Below, in pieces: positions 50,213-58,479 of a stretch of 64,000 nt of DNA. How positions within the stretch are numbered: position 1 is the first letter of the stretch; each line of letters starts with the position of its first letter. Position numbers and translations under genes: made by a program. Below the pieces are notes generated by a model. The model was not told where the DNA came from. It was given only the letters and a program-made list of their open reading frames with translations, and made no database searches. The DNA lies in the NCBI GenBank assembly GCA_008180335.1, contig VTEF01000004.1, positions 850 through 64,849 of the forward strand, written 5' to 3'. This DNA comes from Priestia megaterium (GTDB lineage: Bacteria > Bacillota > Bacilli > Bacillales > Bacillaceae_H).

Positions 50213-50246
50213 AAAAAGCATGGAGCTTAAGCTCCATGCTTTTTCT
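50213..50246 (+). terminator. terminator of the 29-residue gene
   Basis: AAAAAGCATGGAGCTT and AAGCTCCATGCTTTTT form a perfect palindromic stem with a T5 end. Confidence 0.92.
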
Positions 50247-50535
50247 GCATGACATATGTAATTTTTTGCTTGCGATTCTATGTTTATGAAATTTGCTGCG
50301 TATGACTCTTACATATGCATTTTCACTCGTCTTGAACCCTTTTATTCTAAACGATCACTCAGCGGGGATGAAGAAGCTCTCCACTCGTTGAAATTTTACT
50401 TTATTGGTATTGAAAATGAACGAAGGAACAATCCCTTTTTTATCTAAATCTAAACATATATAGACAGTTGATTATTAGGTTTGAGTTGACTAACTTTGTT
50501 AAAAAATAGAAAATTTTTGAAAAAGGGTGAGGAAC
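50247..50535. other. upstream region of rocB
   Basis: No gene or convincing hairpin is visible. The last 60 bases are AT-rich and probably carry the promoter; I could not fix it. No sigma-54 (GG-N10-GC) promoter, as seen for B. subtilis roc genes, is obvious. Confidence 0.45.
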
Positions 50536-52161
50536 ATGAGTGAGACGTCATTGTATCAGACAAAACAGCAATTAAAAGATCTTTTGTGTGATCTGGTGGA
50601 GGTTCCGAGTGTTACTGGCACCGCAGCGGAAGTAGAAATGGCGGAGTGTATTGTGGACAAGTTATCACAATTACGATACTTTAAACATCATTCAGAGCTT
50701 GTACAAATGCATACAACAGGAGACGGACGCTCGATTGTGACAGCGCTCGCAAAAAGCGGGCATGCAACAAAAACAGTGATTTTGATTAATCATTACGATG
50801 TAGTTGATGTCCAAGATTATGGCATGTGGAAAGACGATGCTTTTCATCCTGCTGAGCTAACAAAAGCATTTTATCATGAAAAAAATGGATTGCCTTTACA
50901 AGTAAAAGAAGAAATTAATAAAGGTGAATGGCTTTTTGGGCGGGGAACGATGGATATGAAAGCAGGTATAGCTTTACATATCAGTATGCTTGAACGAGCC
51001 AGTAAAGGTGAGTTTGACGGGAATGTTCTATTCTTATCGGTCCCTGATGAAGAAGTAAGCTCAGTCGGCATGAGGCGGGCTGTTCCTGTTCTGTTGCAGT
51101 TAGCTAATGAACACAAATTAGAGTATTCCCTCATGCTTAATGCAGAGCCTGTGTTTAGCCGTTATCCAGGTGATCAGGCAAACTATGTGTACACAGGGTC
51201 GATTGGAAAGATGATGCCTAGCTTTTATTGTTATGGAAAGGAAACACATGTGGGAGAGCCGTTTTCAGGTTTAAATGCGAATTTAATGGTTTCGTATTTA
51301 ACAAGTGCACTAGAATTAAATACCCAGTTTTGTGAAGTTGTCGGTCATGAAGTAAGTCCACCTCCAACTGTGCTTTTTCAAAAAGATTTAAAAGAAGAGT
51401 ATTCAGTTCAAGTCCCGAACAGAGCTGTTTCGTTATTTAATTTATTTTTATTTGAACGTTCCCCAAAGGAAGTAATTGATTTAGTAAGGGATGCTGCAAA
51501 TCGAGCAGGAAACCAAATTGAAAAATACTATCAAAAGCGAATCCATGAGTTCGGGAAATTAGCAAATGCAGCGGAAAGGGAAATGAAGGTTACGGTATGG
51601 ACATATGATGAGTTAGTAAGGTATGCGGTAGAACGTTATGGGAAAGAGCGGGTTGAAGCCATTCAAGAAAGTGAGCTAGAAAAAGAAGGAGGAGATGAGC
51701 GGACAGCCACGGTAAAGCTTGTCGATCAATTAGCTTGTTTATGCAAAGAAAAAGCACCGTTTATTGTTCTCTATCTATCACCGCCCTTTTATCCTGCAGT
51801 TTCATCACAGCAGCATAAACTGGTTCGAAGGATTGTTCAAGCTGTACAAAAAGAAGCAGAAGAAAAGTATGGCGTGGAACTGGTCGAACAAGCTTATTTT
51901 GGCGGAATTTCTGATTTAAGCTATGCAGGATTACAGCATCCGCTTGAAACCTTTTTACCATTAACAGAAAATATGCCGTTATGGGGGAGAGGATATGAGC
52001 TTCCACTAAGAGAATTATCCATCCTGCAAGTACCTGTGTTAAATTTAGGCCCTGTGGGAAGAGACGCACATCAATGGACGGAGCGTTTAGAAGTGCATTA
52101 TTCATTTAAGGAGCTTCCGACTTTAATTCATAAAGCAATAGAGATAGCACTTTCTCCTTGA
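50536..52161 (+). CDS. rocB: RocB-type M20 peptidase
   Basis: This 541-residue cytosolic M20-fold protein shows LLCDLVEVPSVTGTAAEVEM, INHYDVVDVQDYG (metal His and Asp), GEWLFGRGTMDMKAGIALHI (bridging Asp), FLSVPDEEVSSVGMR (catalytic Glu-Glu) and a C-terminal GRDAHQWTERLEV with the last His. Length and motifs match B. subtilis RocB, linked to arginine utilisation. The other roc genes are not adjacent, so the substrate is uncertain. ATG 50536 with AAAGGGTGAGG upstream. Confidence 0.9.
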   Translation: MSETSLYQTKQQLKDLLCDLVEVPSVTGTAAEVEMAECIVDKLSQLRYFKHHSELVQMHTTGDGRSIVTALAKSGHATKTVILINHYDVVDVQDYGMWKDDAFHPAELTKAFYHEKNGLPLQVKEEINKGEWLFGRGTMDMKAGIALHISMLERASKGEFDGNVLFLSVPDEEVSSVGMRRAVPVLLQLANEHKLEYSLMLNAEPVFSRYPGDQANYVYTGSIGKMMPSFYCYGKETHVGEPFSGLNANLMVSYLTSALELNTQFCEVVGHEVSPPPTVLFQKDLKEEYSVQVPNRAVSLFNLFLFERSPKEVIDLVRDAANRAGNQIEKYYQKRIHEFGKLANAAEREMKVTVWTYDELVRYAVERYGKERVEAIQESELEKEGGDERTATVKLVDQLACLCKEKAPFIVLYLSPPFYPAVSSQQHKLVRRIVQAVQKEAEEKYGVELVEQAYFGGISDLSYAGLQHPLETFLPLTENMPLWGRGYELPLRELSILQVPVLNLGPVGRDAHQWTERLEVHYSFKELPTLIHKAIEIALSP

Positions 52162-52174
52162 TTGTTAAACAAAG

Positions 52175-52219
52175 TAAAAAACAATCAGTGATGATAAAAA
52201 GTCGCTGATTGTTTTTTAC
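52175..52219. terminator. bidirectional terminator
   Basis: AAAAAACAATCAG and CTGATTGTTTTTT form the stem, with a longer loop. It lies between the convergent rocB and VOC genes. Confidence 0.85.
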
Positions 52220-52267
52220 ATTTTAATAGGCGGTATACCTGGCTCAAGAGACTTGGAAAGCTTCAGT

Positions 52268-53065
52268 TTACTTGTTAATTTTAAATGTTCCGCCTTGAAC
52301 AGAGAACCATTTTGCTTCTTTTCCATGATCAAATTCAACTAAGAAAGGGCGCTCTCCAATGCGGTTTAATGTATCGTGTACAATTCCATGCTTAGCATGA
52401 CAAAAAATTAAGTTGCCACCGTGGAGGTATAGCTTCTGGCACTCAGCATGAATCGCTGGATCTTCATAGCGTTCGCCTGGTTGTGCATCGAGTAAACGAG
52501 ACCACTTTGCCACTGTGTCTTCAATGTTATGGACAGCGCAATAAATGTTTTGCAGTTGCAATGGACCAAGTTTATGAGAAGAGTGAGCGGCGAGCTGAAG
52601 GTGCCTTTCCTCATCTGATTGGCTCCATTCAATAAAAAACGGAAGCGGAAGGTTTCTGTCGTCACCTTCAATAAAACACATTTTCCATTCAATGAATTGT
52701 CCATCCGATGTTTGGCGGTAGCCTGAAACCGGACCGTGTAACACATAGTCCTTTTTCTGTAATTCATCCATTAATTCGTTCATGTTATGTGTCCGGAATG
52801 CGAAGCGTCCAAAGTGGCCAAAAGGCGTATGTTCCTTCACAAACTGTTGAATGAGGAGGTTATCATTGACGTTTTTTGCAAATTGCAGATGATCAAATCC
52901 GAGCCATTCAATATAACTAAGTCCAAAGTAAGCTAATGTATTGAATGTGCCCCATTTTTCGTGTCTTCCGCCATCAATAACTGTTATCCCGTGTGCTAGC
53001 ATTTCTTTTTTTGCTTTTTTTGGATATGGTGAAAAGTGAACAAGATGATCAAAAGATATATTCAT
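52268..53065 (-). CDS. glyoxalase-like (Glyoxalase_3) domain protein
   Basis: This 265-residue cytosolic protein has an N-terminal VOC-type half (ISFDHLVHFSPYPKKAKKEM, ITVIDGGRHEKWGTFNTLAY, YIEWLGFD) and a second half (FFIEWSQSDEERHL, LGPLQLQNIYCAVHNIEDTV). The HL at the start and the E in IEWLGFD fit metal ligands. ATG 53065 follows GGAGGG; the in-frame TTG two codons upstream is inside the site spacing. Substrate unknown. Confidence 0.82.
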   Translation of the reverse strand: MNISFDHLVHFSPYPKKAKKEMLAHGITVIDGGRHEKWGTFNTLAYFGLSYIEWLGFDHLQFAKNVNDNLLIQQFVKEHTPFGHFGRFAFRTHNMNELMDELQKKDYVLHGPVSGYRQTSDGQFIEWKMCFIEGDDRNLPLPFFIEWSQSDEERHLQLAAHSSHKLGPLQLQNIYCAVHNIEDTVAKWSRLLDAQPGERYEDPAIHAECQKLYLHGGNLIFCHAKHGIVHDTLNRIGERPFLVEFDHGKEAKWFSVQGGTFKINK

Positions 53066-53203
53066 ACGCAATACCCTCCATTAAAACAGTCTTTTTTATT
53101 ATTATACTATTTTACCTTTTTAATAGAAGGTAAAACGATGGGTTGTCATAAATTACACGGTATCCTGCTTACTAGAAAATAATAAAAAAAGGATGAGATT
53201 GTG

Positions 53204-53650
53204 ATGATTAAAGAACTGAATCATAAAGATGAGGCCACAGCAAATGAGATTTTGCGCATACAAAAGCCAGCGTATCTTGCAGAAGCAAAGCTTATTCGAT
53301 TTTTTCAAATTCCAAGACTGTTTGATACGCTTGAAACGATTACAACGAGCAGTGAATCATTCATTGGTTATTACGTACAAAATGAATTAGCAGGTATATT
53401 ATCATATGAAGGAAATACGATTTGTAGACTTGCTGTTTGCCCTAACTATGTTCGTCAGAGAATTGGCTGGAAGCTTGTTGAATACATCGTTGCAAAAAAG
53501 GGAACGCAGACAAATTTAAAAGTAAGCACAGGTAGTCAGAATAAGCCAGCAAAAGAGCTTTATAGACGATTTCATTTTCAGGAAGTAGGGGAAGCAGAAA
53601 TCGCTCCAAATGTGTTTTTAACTTTTATGGAAAGACAGAAAAGTAGATAG
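53204..53650 (+). CDS. GNAT family N-acetyltransferase
   Basis: This 148-residue cytosolic protein has the acetyl-CoA fold: IKELNHKDEATANEILRIQK, LAGILSYEGNTICRLAVCP (motif A strand), NYVRQRIGWKLVEYIVAKKG (pyrophosphate loop, RxxGxG-like reduced to RQRIGWK) and PAKELYRRFHFQEVGEAEI. It transfers acetyl groups to an unknown amine. Start: ATG 53204, next to a GTG, with AAGGATGAG upstream. A terminator follows. Confidence 0.85.
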   Translation: MIKELNHKDEATANEILRIQKPAYLAEAKLIRFFQIPRLFDTLETITTSSESFIGYYVQNELAGILSYEGNTICRLAVCPNYVRQRIGWKLVEYIVAKKGTQTNLKVSTGSQNKPAKELYRRFHFQEVGEAEIAPNVFLTFMERQKSR

Positions 53651-53654
53651 GGTG

Positions 53655-53688
53655 TAAGCCCCCCTTGACTTCTCCAGGGGGGCTTAGT
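53655..53688. terminator. bidirectional terminator
   Basis: TAAGCCCCCCTTG and CAGGGGGGCTTA form a very stable stem between the GNAT and MFS genes. Confidence 0.8.
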
Positions 53689-53727
53689 GTTTCAGCATAT
53701 GTTCGCACTAGATAGCAAATTAACCGA

Positions 53728-54903
53728 TCAGCTAGATGACGAAACTGTTTTCTCTGAGTATTCAAGCATGTGGTGGCGTTGCAGTAACAATAAAGCGCTA
53801 ACAGTGAGTATTGCTCCAATTAAAAATGGGAAGACGGCATTAATATTAAAAGCAAATGCACCGAGTAGCGGGCCGAAAATGCGTCCCAAACTATCCATAG
53901 AGGCATTAATACCTGATGCAGATCCGTATCCTACTTTTGTTTTCATCGTAATTAATGAAAGAACACAAGGGCGGATGAGAGCGTTACCAGCAGTAAAGAT
54001 GCATAAGAAAACCGTTGCGTTTATTGCGTTTGATGAAAATAAAATGGAGGCAAAGCCGGCTGCTGATAGTAACAGACCAATTGCCATTAGCCGTTTTTCA
54101 TTGCCTTTTTTAAAGCGCTGTAAGACGCCGCCTTGAATGACAGATTGGGTAAAGCCGCTTGCCATGAACATCCAGCCAATTATGGTAGGGGTTACATCAA
54201 TTCGGTCAATTTGAAAAAATTGAAAGGTTGCTTCAAGGCCTGCAAGTGTAAAGGTGGCGAAAAAAGAGAGCAGATACAAATATTTCATTGCCCCTTGAAA
54301 ATCAGTTGTGAAATCTCTCCACGTTGCTTTCTTTTCTATTCCTCGTGTTGAGCCTGTTAACGATTCAGGTAGACTAAAGAAAGCAAAGACCGTCATCATA
54401 AGTGCAAGAATGCCTGAAACGGTAAACGGAACAAATAATCCAATAGATGATAATAACCCACCAAGAGCTGGTCCAAAAATGAACCCAAGTCCAATTGTCA
54501 TTCCTAAAAGTCCCATTGCTTTTGTACGATTGTCTTCATTTGTAATGTCCGATGCATACGCAAACGCACATGGAATGACCGCACCGGCAAACAAGCCGCC
54601 TAGTATGCGGGATATGTACATAAGTGTTAAGGAGTCTTCGGAGAATGAAAAAATAAAAAAGCTAAGGCTGAATCCGACAAGCCCCGTAAGCAAGACTGGA
54701 CGCCGCCCTTTTCGGTCTGATAATCCGCCCCAAAAAGGTGAGGTAAGAAAAGAAGCAATTGAATAACTAGCCATTAACAGCCCGAGATTCACAGAGCTTG
54801 CACCGGTTGCTCGAATGACTTCTGGCACGATTGGAATAATGATTCCAAATCCAACAAAAACCATAAATAAAATAAACATCAATGTGCCAAGTTGCTTGTT
54901 CAT
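53728..54903 (-). CDS. MFS drug efflux transporter
   Basis: This 391-residue, twelve-helix DHA1 antiporter starts TLMFILFMVFVGFGIIIPIV. Motif A is present after helix 2 (GGLSDRKGRRPVLLTG), and motif C in helix 5 (GLGFIFGPALGGLL), the antiporter signature. It resembles TetA/YfmO/Blt-type pumps, exporting drugs in exchange for protons. ATG behind AAAGGAG. It is a single gene; no regulator is adjacent. Confidence 0.9.
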   Translation of the reverse strand: MNKQLGTLMFILFMVFVGFGIIIPIVPEVIRATGASSVNLGLLMASYSIASFLTSPFWGGLSDRKGRRPVLLTGLVGFSLSFFIFSFSEDSLTLMYISRILGGLFAGAVIPCAFAYASDITNEDNRTKAMGLLGMTIGLGFIFGPALGGLLSSIGLFVPFTVSGILALMMTVFAFFSLPESLTGSTRGIEKKATWRDFTTDFQGAMKYLYLLSFFATFTLAGLEATFQFFQIDRIDVTPTIIGWMFMASGFTQSVIQGGVLQRFKKGNEKRLMAIGLLLSAAGFASILFSSNAINATVFLCIFTAGNALIRPCVLSLITMKTKVGYGSASGINASMDSLGRIFGPLLGAFAFNINAVFPFLIGAILTVSALLLLQRHHMLEYSEKTVSSSS

Positions 54904-54991
54904 AAGCTGCTCCTTTCGTTAAAGACAATATGTATATTTAGTATACCAAATAACGAGAGTGATGCCACTTAAATCCATATATAGAAATACT

Positions 54992-55022
54992 AAAAAAACG
55001 ATGCATGAAGCATCGCTTTTTT
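54992..55022 (-). terminator. terminator of the purine permease gene
   Basis: CGATGC and GCATCG with flanking A and T tracts form a hairpin ending in T residues on both strands, directly after the permease stop. Confidence 0.75.
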
Positions 55023-56322
55023 AGTGTGGTAAAAAGATTAATTGATATAAGAATAACACAGCAAATACGTACACAAGCGGGTGTACTTGCTTTGCTTTTC
55101 CCTTTACAATTTTCATTAGCGGATAAGAAATAAATCCTAATGCAATTCCAGTAGCAATACTTGATGTAAGCGGCATGCTCAATACAACAAGGAAAGCTGG
55201 AAATGCTTCGTCAAACTCATTCCAATCTACTTTTGCAATCGCACCCATCATCAAACTACCGACAATAATAAGAGCAGGAGCTGTAATTGCTGAAATGCCT
55301 GATACTGCACTCACTAATGGTCCAAAAAATGCAGCCGTAATAAATAATACAGCAACTGTTACACCTGTAAGGCCTGTGCGCCCGCCAGCAGCTACACCAG
55401 CAGATGATTCAATATAAGCAGTTGTTGGACTTGTTCCAAACATAGCTCCGATTGATGTACCGAATGAATCAGCGAGCAGCGCTTGGCGTGCACGCGGCAT
55501 ATGGTTATTTTTCATTAATCCAGCTTGTTGAGCAACTCCAATCATTGTACCTGTTGTATCAAAAATTGTGACAAGCAAAAATGAAAAGACAACGGCATAA
55601 AGGCTATGTTGAATCACATCACCAAATGCCTCAAAAGGATTTGAAATTAATAATCCTTCAGGTAAGTAGGGAGCTGCAATGATTCCTTGGTCAAACGATA
55701 ATTGACCTGTGAAAAAGGCAATCAAACCTGTTGCAATCATCCCGAAGAATAAAGCACCGCTTAGATTCATGGCATAAAAAATAATCGTAATGGCAAGACC
55801 GACTAATGCTAGGACAACTTTAGGTGACTGCAAATCGCCAAGGCCGACTAAGTTGGCATCATTGGCTACGATAATACCGGTTGTACGAAGACCGATAAAT
55901 GCGATAAATAAACCAATACCAGCAGTAATCCCGTGTTTTAAACTATTCGGAATAGCTTCAATTAATTTTTCACGAAACGGTGTAAGTGATAAAATAACAA
56001 AAATAATTCCGGCAACAAATACAGCAGCAAAGGCTGTAGCATAATCAATATTTCCATGCGAACCAACAACCGAGTAAGCAAAGTATGCATTCATACCCAT
56101 ACCAGGTGCAATCGCAATGGGATAATTGGCTGCAAGTGCCATCCACAGTGTACCGATAACAGCAGAGATGATTGTTGCCATAAAAACTTGATCAAATGGA
56201 ACACCAGCGTCTGATAAAATCACTGGATTTACGACGACGATGTAAACCATTGTTAAAAACGTAGTAATACCGGCTAAAATCTCTGTTTTAGCATTTGTGT
56301 TATATTGTGCTAACTTAAACAT
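55021..56322 (-). CDS. pbuG: guanine/hypoxanthine permease (NCS2, PbuG-like)
   Basis: This 433-residue, about thirteen-helix transporter of the AzgA-like NCS2 group has ILAGITTFLTMVYIVVVNPV, APGMGMNAYFAYSVVG, PNSLKHGITAGIGLFIAFIG, LVTIFDTTGTMIGVAQQAGL, FGTSPTTAYIESSAGVAAGG and VDWNEFDEAFPAFL. It imports guanine or hypoxanthine by proton symport. ATG follows GGAGGG. Unlike B. subtilis pbuG I find no purine riboswitch upstream; two inverted CGAA-type Pur boxes overlap the promoter instead. Confidence 0.9.
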   Translation of the reverse strand: MFKLAQYNTNAKTEILAGITTFLTMVYIVVVNPVILSDAGVPFDQVFMATIISAVIGTLWMALAANYPIAIAPGMGMNAYFAYSVVGSHGNIDYATAFAAVFVAGIIFVILSLTPFREKLIEAIPNSLKHGITAGIGLFIAFIGLRTTGIIVANDANLVGLGDLQSPKVVLALVGLAITIIFYAMNLSGALFFGMIATGLIAFFTGQLSFDQGIIAAPYLPEGLLISNPFEAFGDVIQHSLYAVVFSFLLVTIFDTTGTMIGVAQQAGLMKNNHMPRARQALLADSFGTSIGAMFGTSPTTAYIESSAGVAAGGRTGLTGVTVAVLFITAAFFGPLVSAVSGISAITAPALIIVGSLMMGAIAKVDWNEFDEAFPAFLVVLSMPLTSSIATGIALGFISYPLMKIVKGKAKQVHPLVYVFAVLFLYQLIFLPH

Positions 56323-56338
56323 AAGTACCCTCCAAAAT

Positions 56339-56393
56339 AACGAACATTAAAAGTAACATGATATATAATATTCGTTTTTAGGTGTAATTGCAA
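56339..56393 (-). promoter_or_regulatory. pbuG promoter with Pur-box-like operators
   Basis: On the minus strand TTGCAA and TATTAT are 17 bases apart. AAAACGAATATT covers the spacer and -10, and an inverted partner AATGTTCGTT lies 16 bases further downstream. Paired inverted CGAA boxes are typical of PurR control. Confidence 0.65.
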
Positions 56394-56937
56394 TAGATTT
56401 GATTGAGGGAAATCAAATATTTTTCGTTACATAAATATCAAACGTTCGACTTCACTAAAAAATAGAAGAAAAAAAGTAGAGAAGTAGCAGGTCACTTATT
56501 TTAGTTTGTGTCATAGGTGCTATGTTAATCCGCCTTAATAAAAGGCTGATATAAATGTATCCTTATGATAGAAGAGGCGAGCTAGCATGTTTTTATATGA
56601 AAAAGCAAATAGATAGTAAACGTGCAAGAAGAATAGAAGATGCTAAAGGTGATTTTGCTTATTAAATTAAGTACAAATTAACATGAATATGCTGTTGCAT
56701 CATTAACTGTTTAACTAGTATACCTGCGCATAAGTCCGCATTGATCAGCAAATAGTCAGGATCTAAGTAAAGACACTTCATATAGTAAAAGCAACAGCAC
56801 CTCTCAGTGGGCTTTCATCTTGCCTTTGTTGAATTCTCACTTTCTTTGCCGAATCACTTCTAGTTTTGTCATGCTTGAAGGAAATCAAGTATGATCATCG
56901 AACTTGCTACTGTAACATGAAAATGGAGGGGTGGATC
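56394..56937. other. intergenic stretch between pbuG and racA
   Basis: I find no supported gene. A 22-codon frame (56597-56665, KKQIDSKRARRIEDAKGDF) follows a poor ribosome site and is not convincing. No purine riboswitch or strong hairpin is visible. Confidence 0.5.
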
Positions 56938-57525
56938 ATGGCAATGAAAACAGTTGATGTAGCAAAAAAGTTAGGTGTACATCCTAGTACGATTTTAAAA
57001 TGGGTCAAGTTAGCTGAGATTGACTTAGAGCGAAATGAATCAGGTCATTGCGAATTTACAGAAGAAAATGTGATGGCTCTGCAAGAATTTCAACAAAATC
57101 GAAACCGTCAAGCTGTCGTGAAAGTGATCCAAAAAGAAGAAGTTATATCTGATGAGCGTGTAGAAGGCATGCAAAAACAGTTAGATGAGCTGCTCATGCG
57201 GGTAATTGAAAATGAAAAGAGAAATGTAAATCCGAACGAAGAAGTGATGTCTGATGATCGTGCACAGGAGCTACAAAAACAATTAGATCAGCTACGAATG
57301 CGAATGATCGAAAATGAAAAGCGGACCGAAGAAAAAGCAGGAGAAGTTGTGACATTTCAAATTTTAGAACATCGATCTGAATTAGATCAGTTAACAAAGA
57401 AAATGACTAAATTACAAGCGAGAGTGGAACAATTAGAAAATCAGTTAGAAAACGAGCAGCTTCTTTCAGCGAAAAAGCAAGTTCCAAAGTGGCGAACCTT
57501 TTTAACAAGCATCTTTACGTATTAA
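56938..57525 (+). CDS. racA: RacA-like chromosome-anchoring protein
   Basis: This 195-residue protein has an N-terminal MerR-like helix-turn-helix (KTVDVAKKLGVHPSTILKWV, RNESGHCEFTEENVMALQEF), then a long coiled coil and a basic C-terminus (KKQVPKWRTFLTSIFTY). The coiled coil contains a tandem repeat: QKQLDELLMRVIENEKR and QKQLDQLRMRMIENEKR, about 36 residues apart. RacA binds origin-proximal DNA and anchors it at the cell pole in sporulation. ATG 56938 follows GGAGGGG. It could also be a RacA-related paralogue; the length is close to the B. subtilis 184. Confidence 0.82.
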   Translation: MAMKTVDVAKKLGVHPSTILKWVKLAEIDLERNESGHCEFTEENVMALQEFQQNRNRQAVVKVIQKEEVISDERVEGMQKQLDELLMRVIENEKRNVNPNEEVMSDDRAQELQKQLDQLRMRMIENEKRTEEKAGEVVTFQILEHRSELDQLTKKMTKLQARVEQLENQLENEQLLSAKKQVPKWRTFLTSIFTY

Positions 57526-57527
57526 AA

Positions 57528-57560
57528 GTAATCTTACTACTTAGTAGGGTGCTTTTTTTT
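57528..57560 (+). terminator. weak terminator of racA
   Basis: A short imperfect hairpin (TTACTACTTAGTAG region) is followed by eight T residues. Confidence 0.5.
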
Positions 57561-57942
57561 GTTTCGTACTTTGTTTGTTCCATTGAAAATGAGCTTGCCG
57601 CTTCAAGTTGTTAGTAAGAAGGGCAGGAGCAAACTGTCCATAAAACTCCGAACATTAGAGTATGTTCGGTAATTCTCAGTGACTAATCAGGAAGAGGTTG
57701 ATATCCATTTATTTTCCCGTCAGTTTTTCTGAAAAAAACAAATACTATAAATGGGAAAGATTTAGCTTGACGAATAACTTGTTTATTTGATAAAACTATT
57801 TTAGTTAAGTAAGTGAAATAAATATTTTTTATTTGTTCACATAAATTATTGGTGTTGTTAAGTAAAACTTTATAAAGTATCACCATTTCATATGGGGAAG
57901 AACAAATGAATAGGAAGAGAAATGGAGAAAGGTGCGTGTATA
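57561..57942. other. intergenic stretch before the MarR gene
   Basis: I find no supported gene on either strand. It contains a CCGAACAT/ATGTTCGG inverted repeat (57647-57670) that resembles a pair of Pur-type boxes, but no purine gene is near. The rest is AT-rich. Confidence 0.5.
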
Positions 57943-58365
57943 GTGAGAAAGCGTCATGAATTAATTCATGAGATGGAATTGTTGTTCCGATCCGTATTCC
58001 GTCAGTTACGTCAAGAAATTAATAGCGTATACGACTCTGAGCTATCGACGAATGAATTTATGGTTTTGCGTATGCTTACCGAGTCAGGACCGCAGAAATC
58101 AACTGATATTTCAAAGCATTTAAAAGTGTCTGCAAGCCATATTACAGCGGTAACGGATTTATTATTATCAAAAGGATATGTAGAACGAAAGCGTTCTGCA
58201 ACAGATCGGCGAATTGTGGAGATTGTTCTGACTGAAGAGGGGTATTATATTTTTAAAGAGATAGAAGAAAAGAAACAAGCTTATTTCTTTGAACGGTTCA
58301 ATGATTTTACGGATGAAGAAATTCAAATTATAAATACGTTATTTCGAAAAATTAACGGCTCTTAA
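57943..58365 (+). CDS. MarR-family transcriptional regulator
   Basis: This 140-residue winged-helix repressor has HELIHEMELLFRSVFRQLRQ, LSTNEFMVLRMLTESGPQKS, TDISKHLKVSASHITAVTDL (recognition helix), KGYVERKRSATDRRIVEIVL (wing with DRR) and a C-terminal dimer helix. GTG start behind AAAGGTG; an in-frame ATG seven codons upstream is also possible. It lies 114 bases upstream of a DHA2 efflux gene with a large palindrome between, a classic regulator/pump arrangement. Confidence 0.9.
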   Translation: MRKRHELIHEMELLFRSVFRQLRQEINSVYDSELSTNEFMVLRMLTESGPQKSTDISKHLKVSASHITAVTDLLLSKGYVERKRSATDRRIVEIVLTEEGYYIFKEIEEKKQAYFFERFNDFTDEEIQIINTLFRKINGS

Positions 58366-58432
58366 CGTGGAGAGCGCTGAAATATAGAATGCTGGTCCAC
58401 TGCAATTCATACATCGGCAGTCGGACACAGAT

Positions 58433-58457
58433 TAATAGTTAACTAAGTTAACTATTA
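58433..58457. promoter_or_regulatory. 25-bp perfect palindrome, probable MarR operator
   Basis: Arms TAATAGTTAACT and AGTTAACTATTA are exact inverts around a central A. It stands 23 bases before the pump ATG. Size and symmetry fit a MarR dimer site controlling the pump. Confidence 0.8.
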
Positions 58458-58479
58458 GGATTACTAAAGGAGTGATAGG

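Noticed and set aside
53687-54766. Plus-strand frames of 149 and 152 codons under the MFS gene
   Set aside because: They are antisense shadows of the minus-strand MFS transporter, which shows intact motifs A and C.
57683-57886. Minus-strand frame of 67 codons upstream of the MarR gene
   Set aside because: There is no ribosome site and no recognisable motif, and the DNA is strongly AT-rich.
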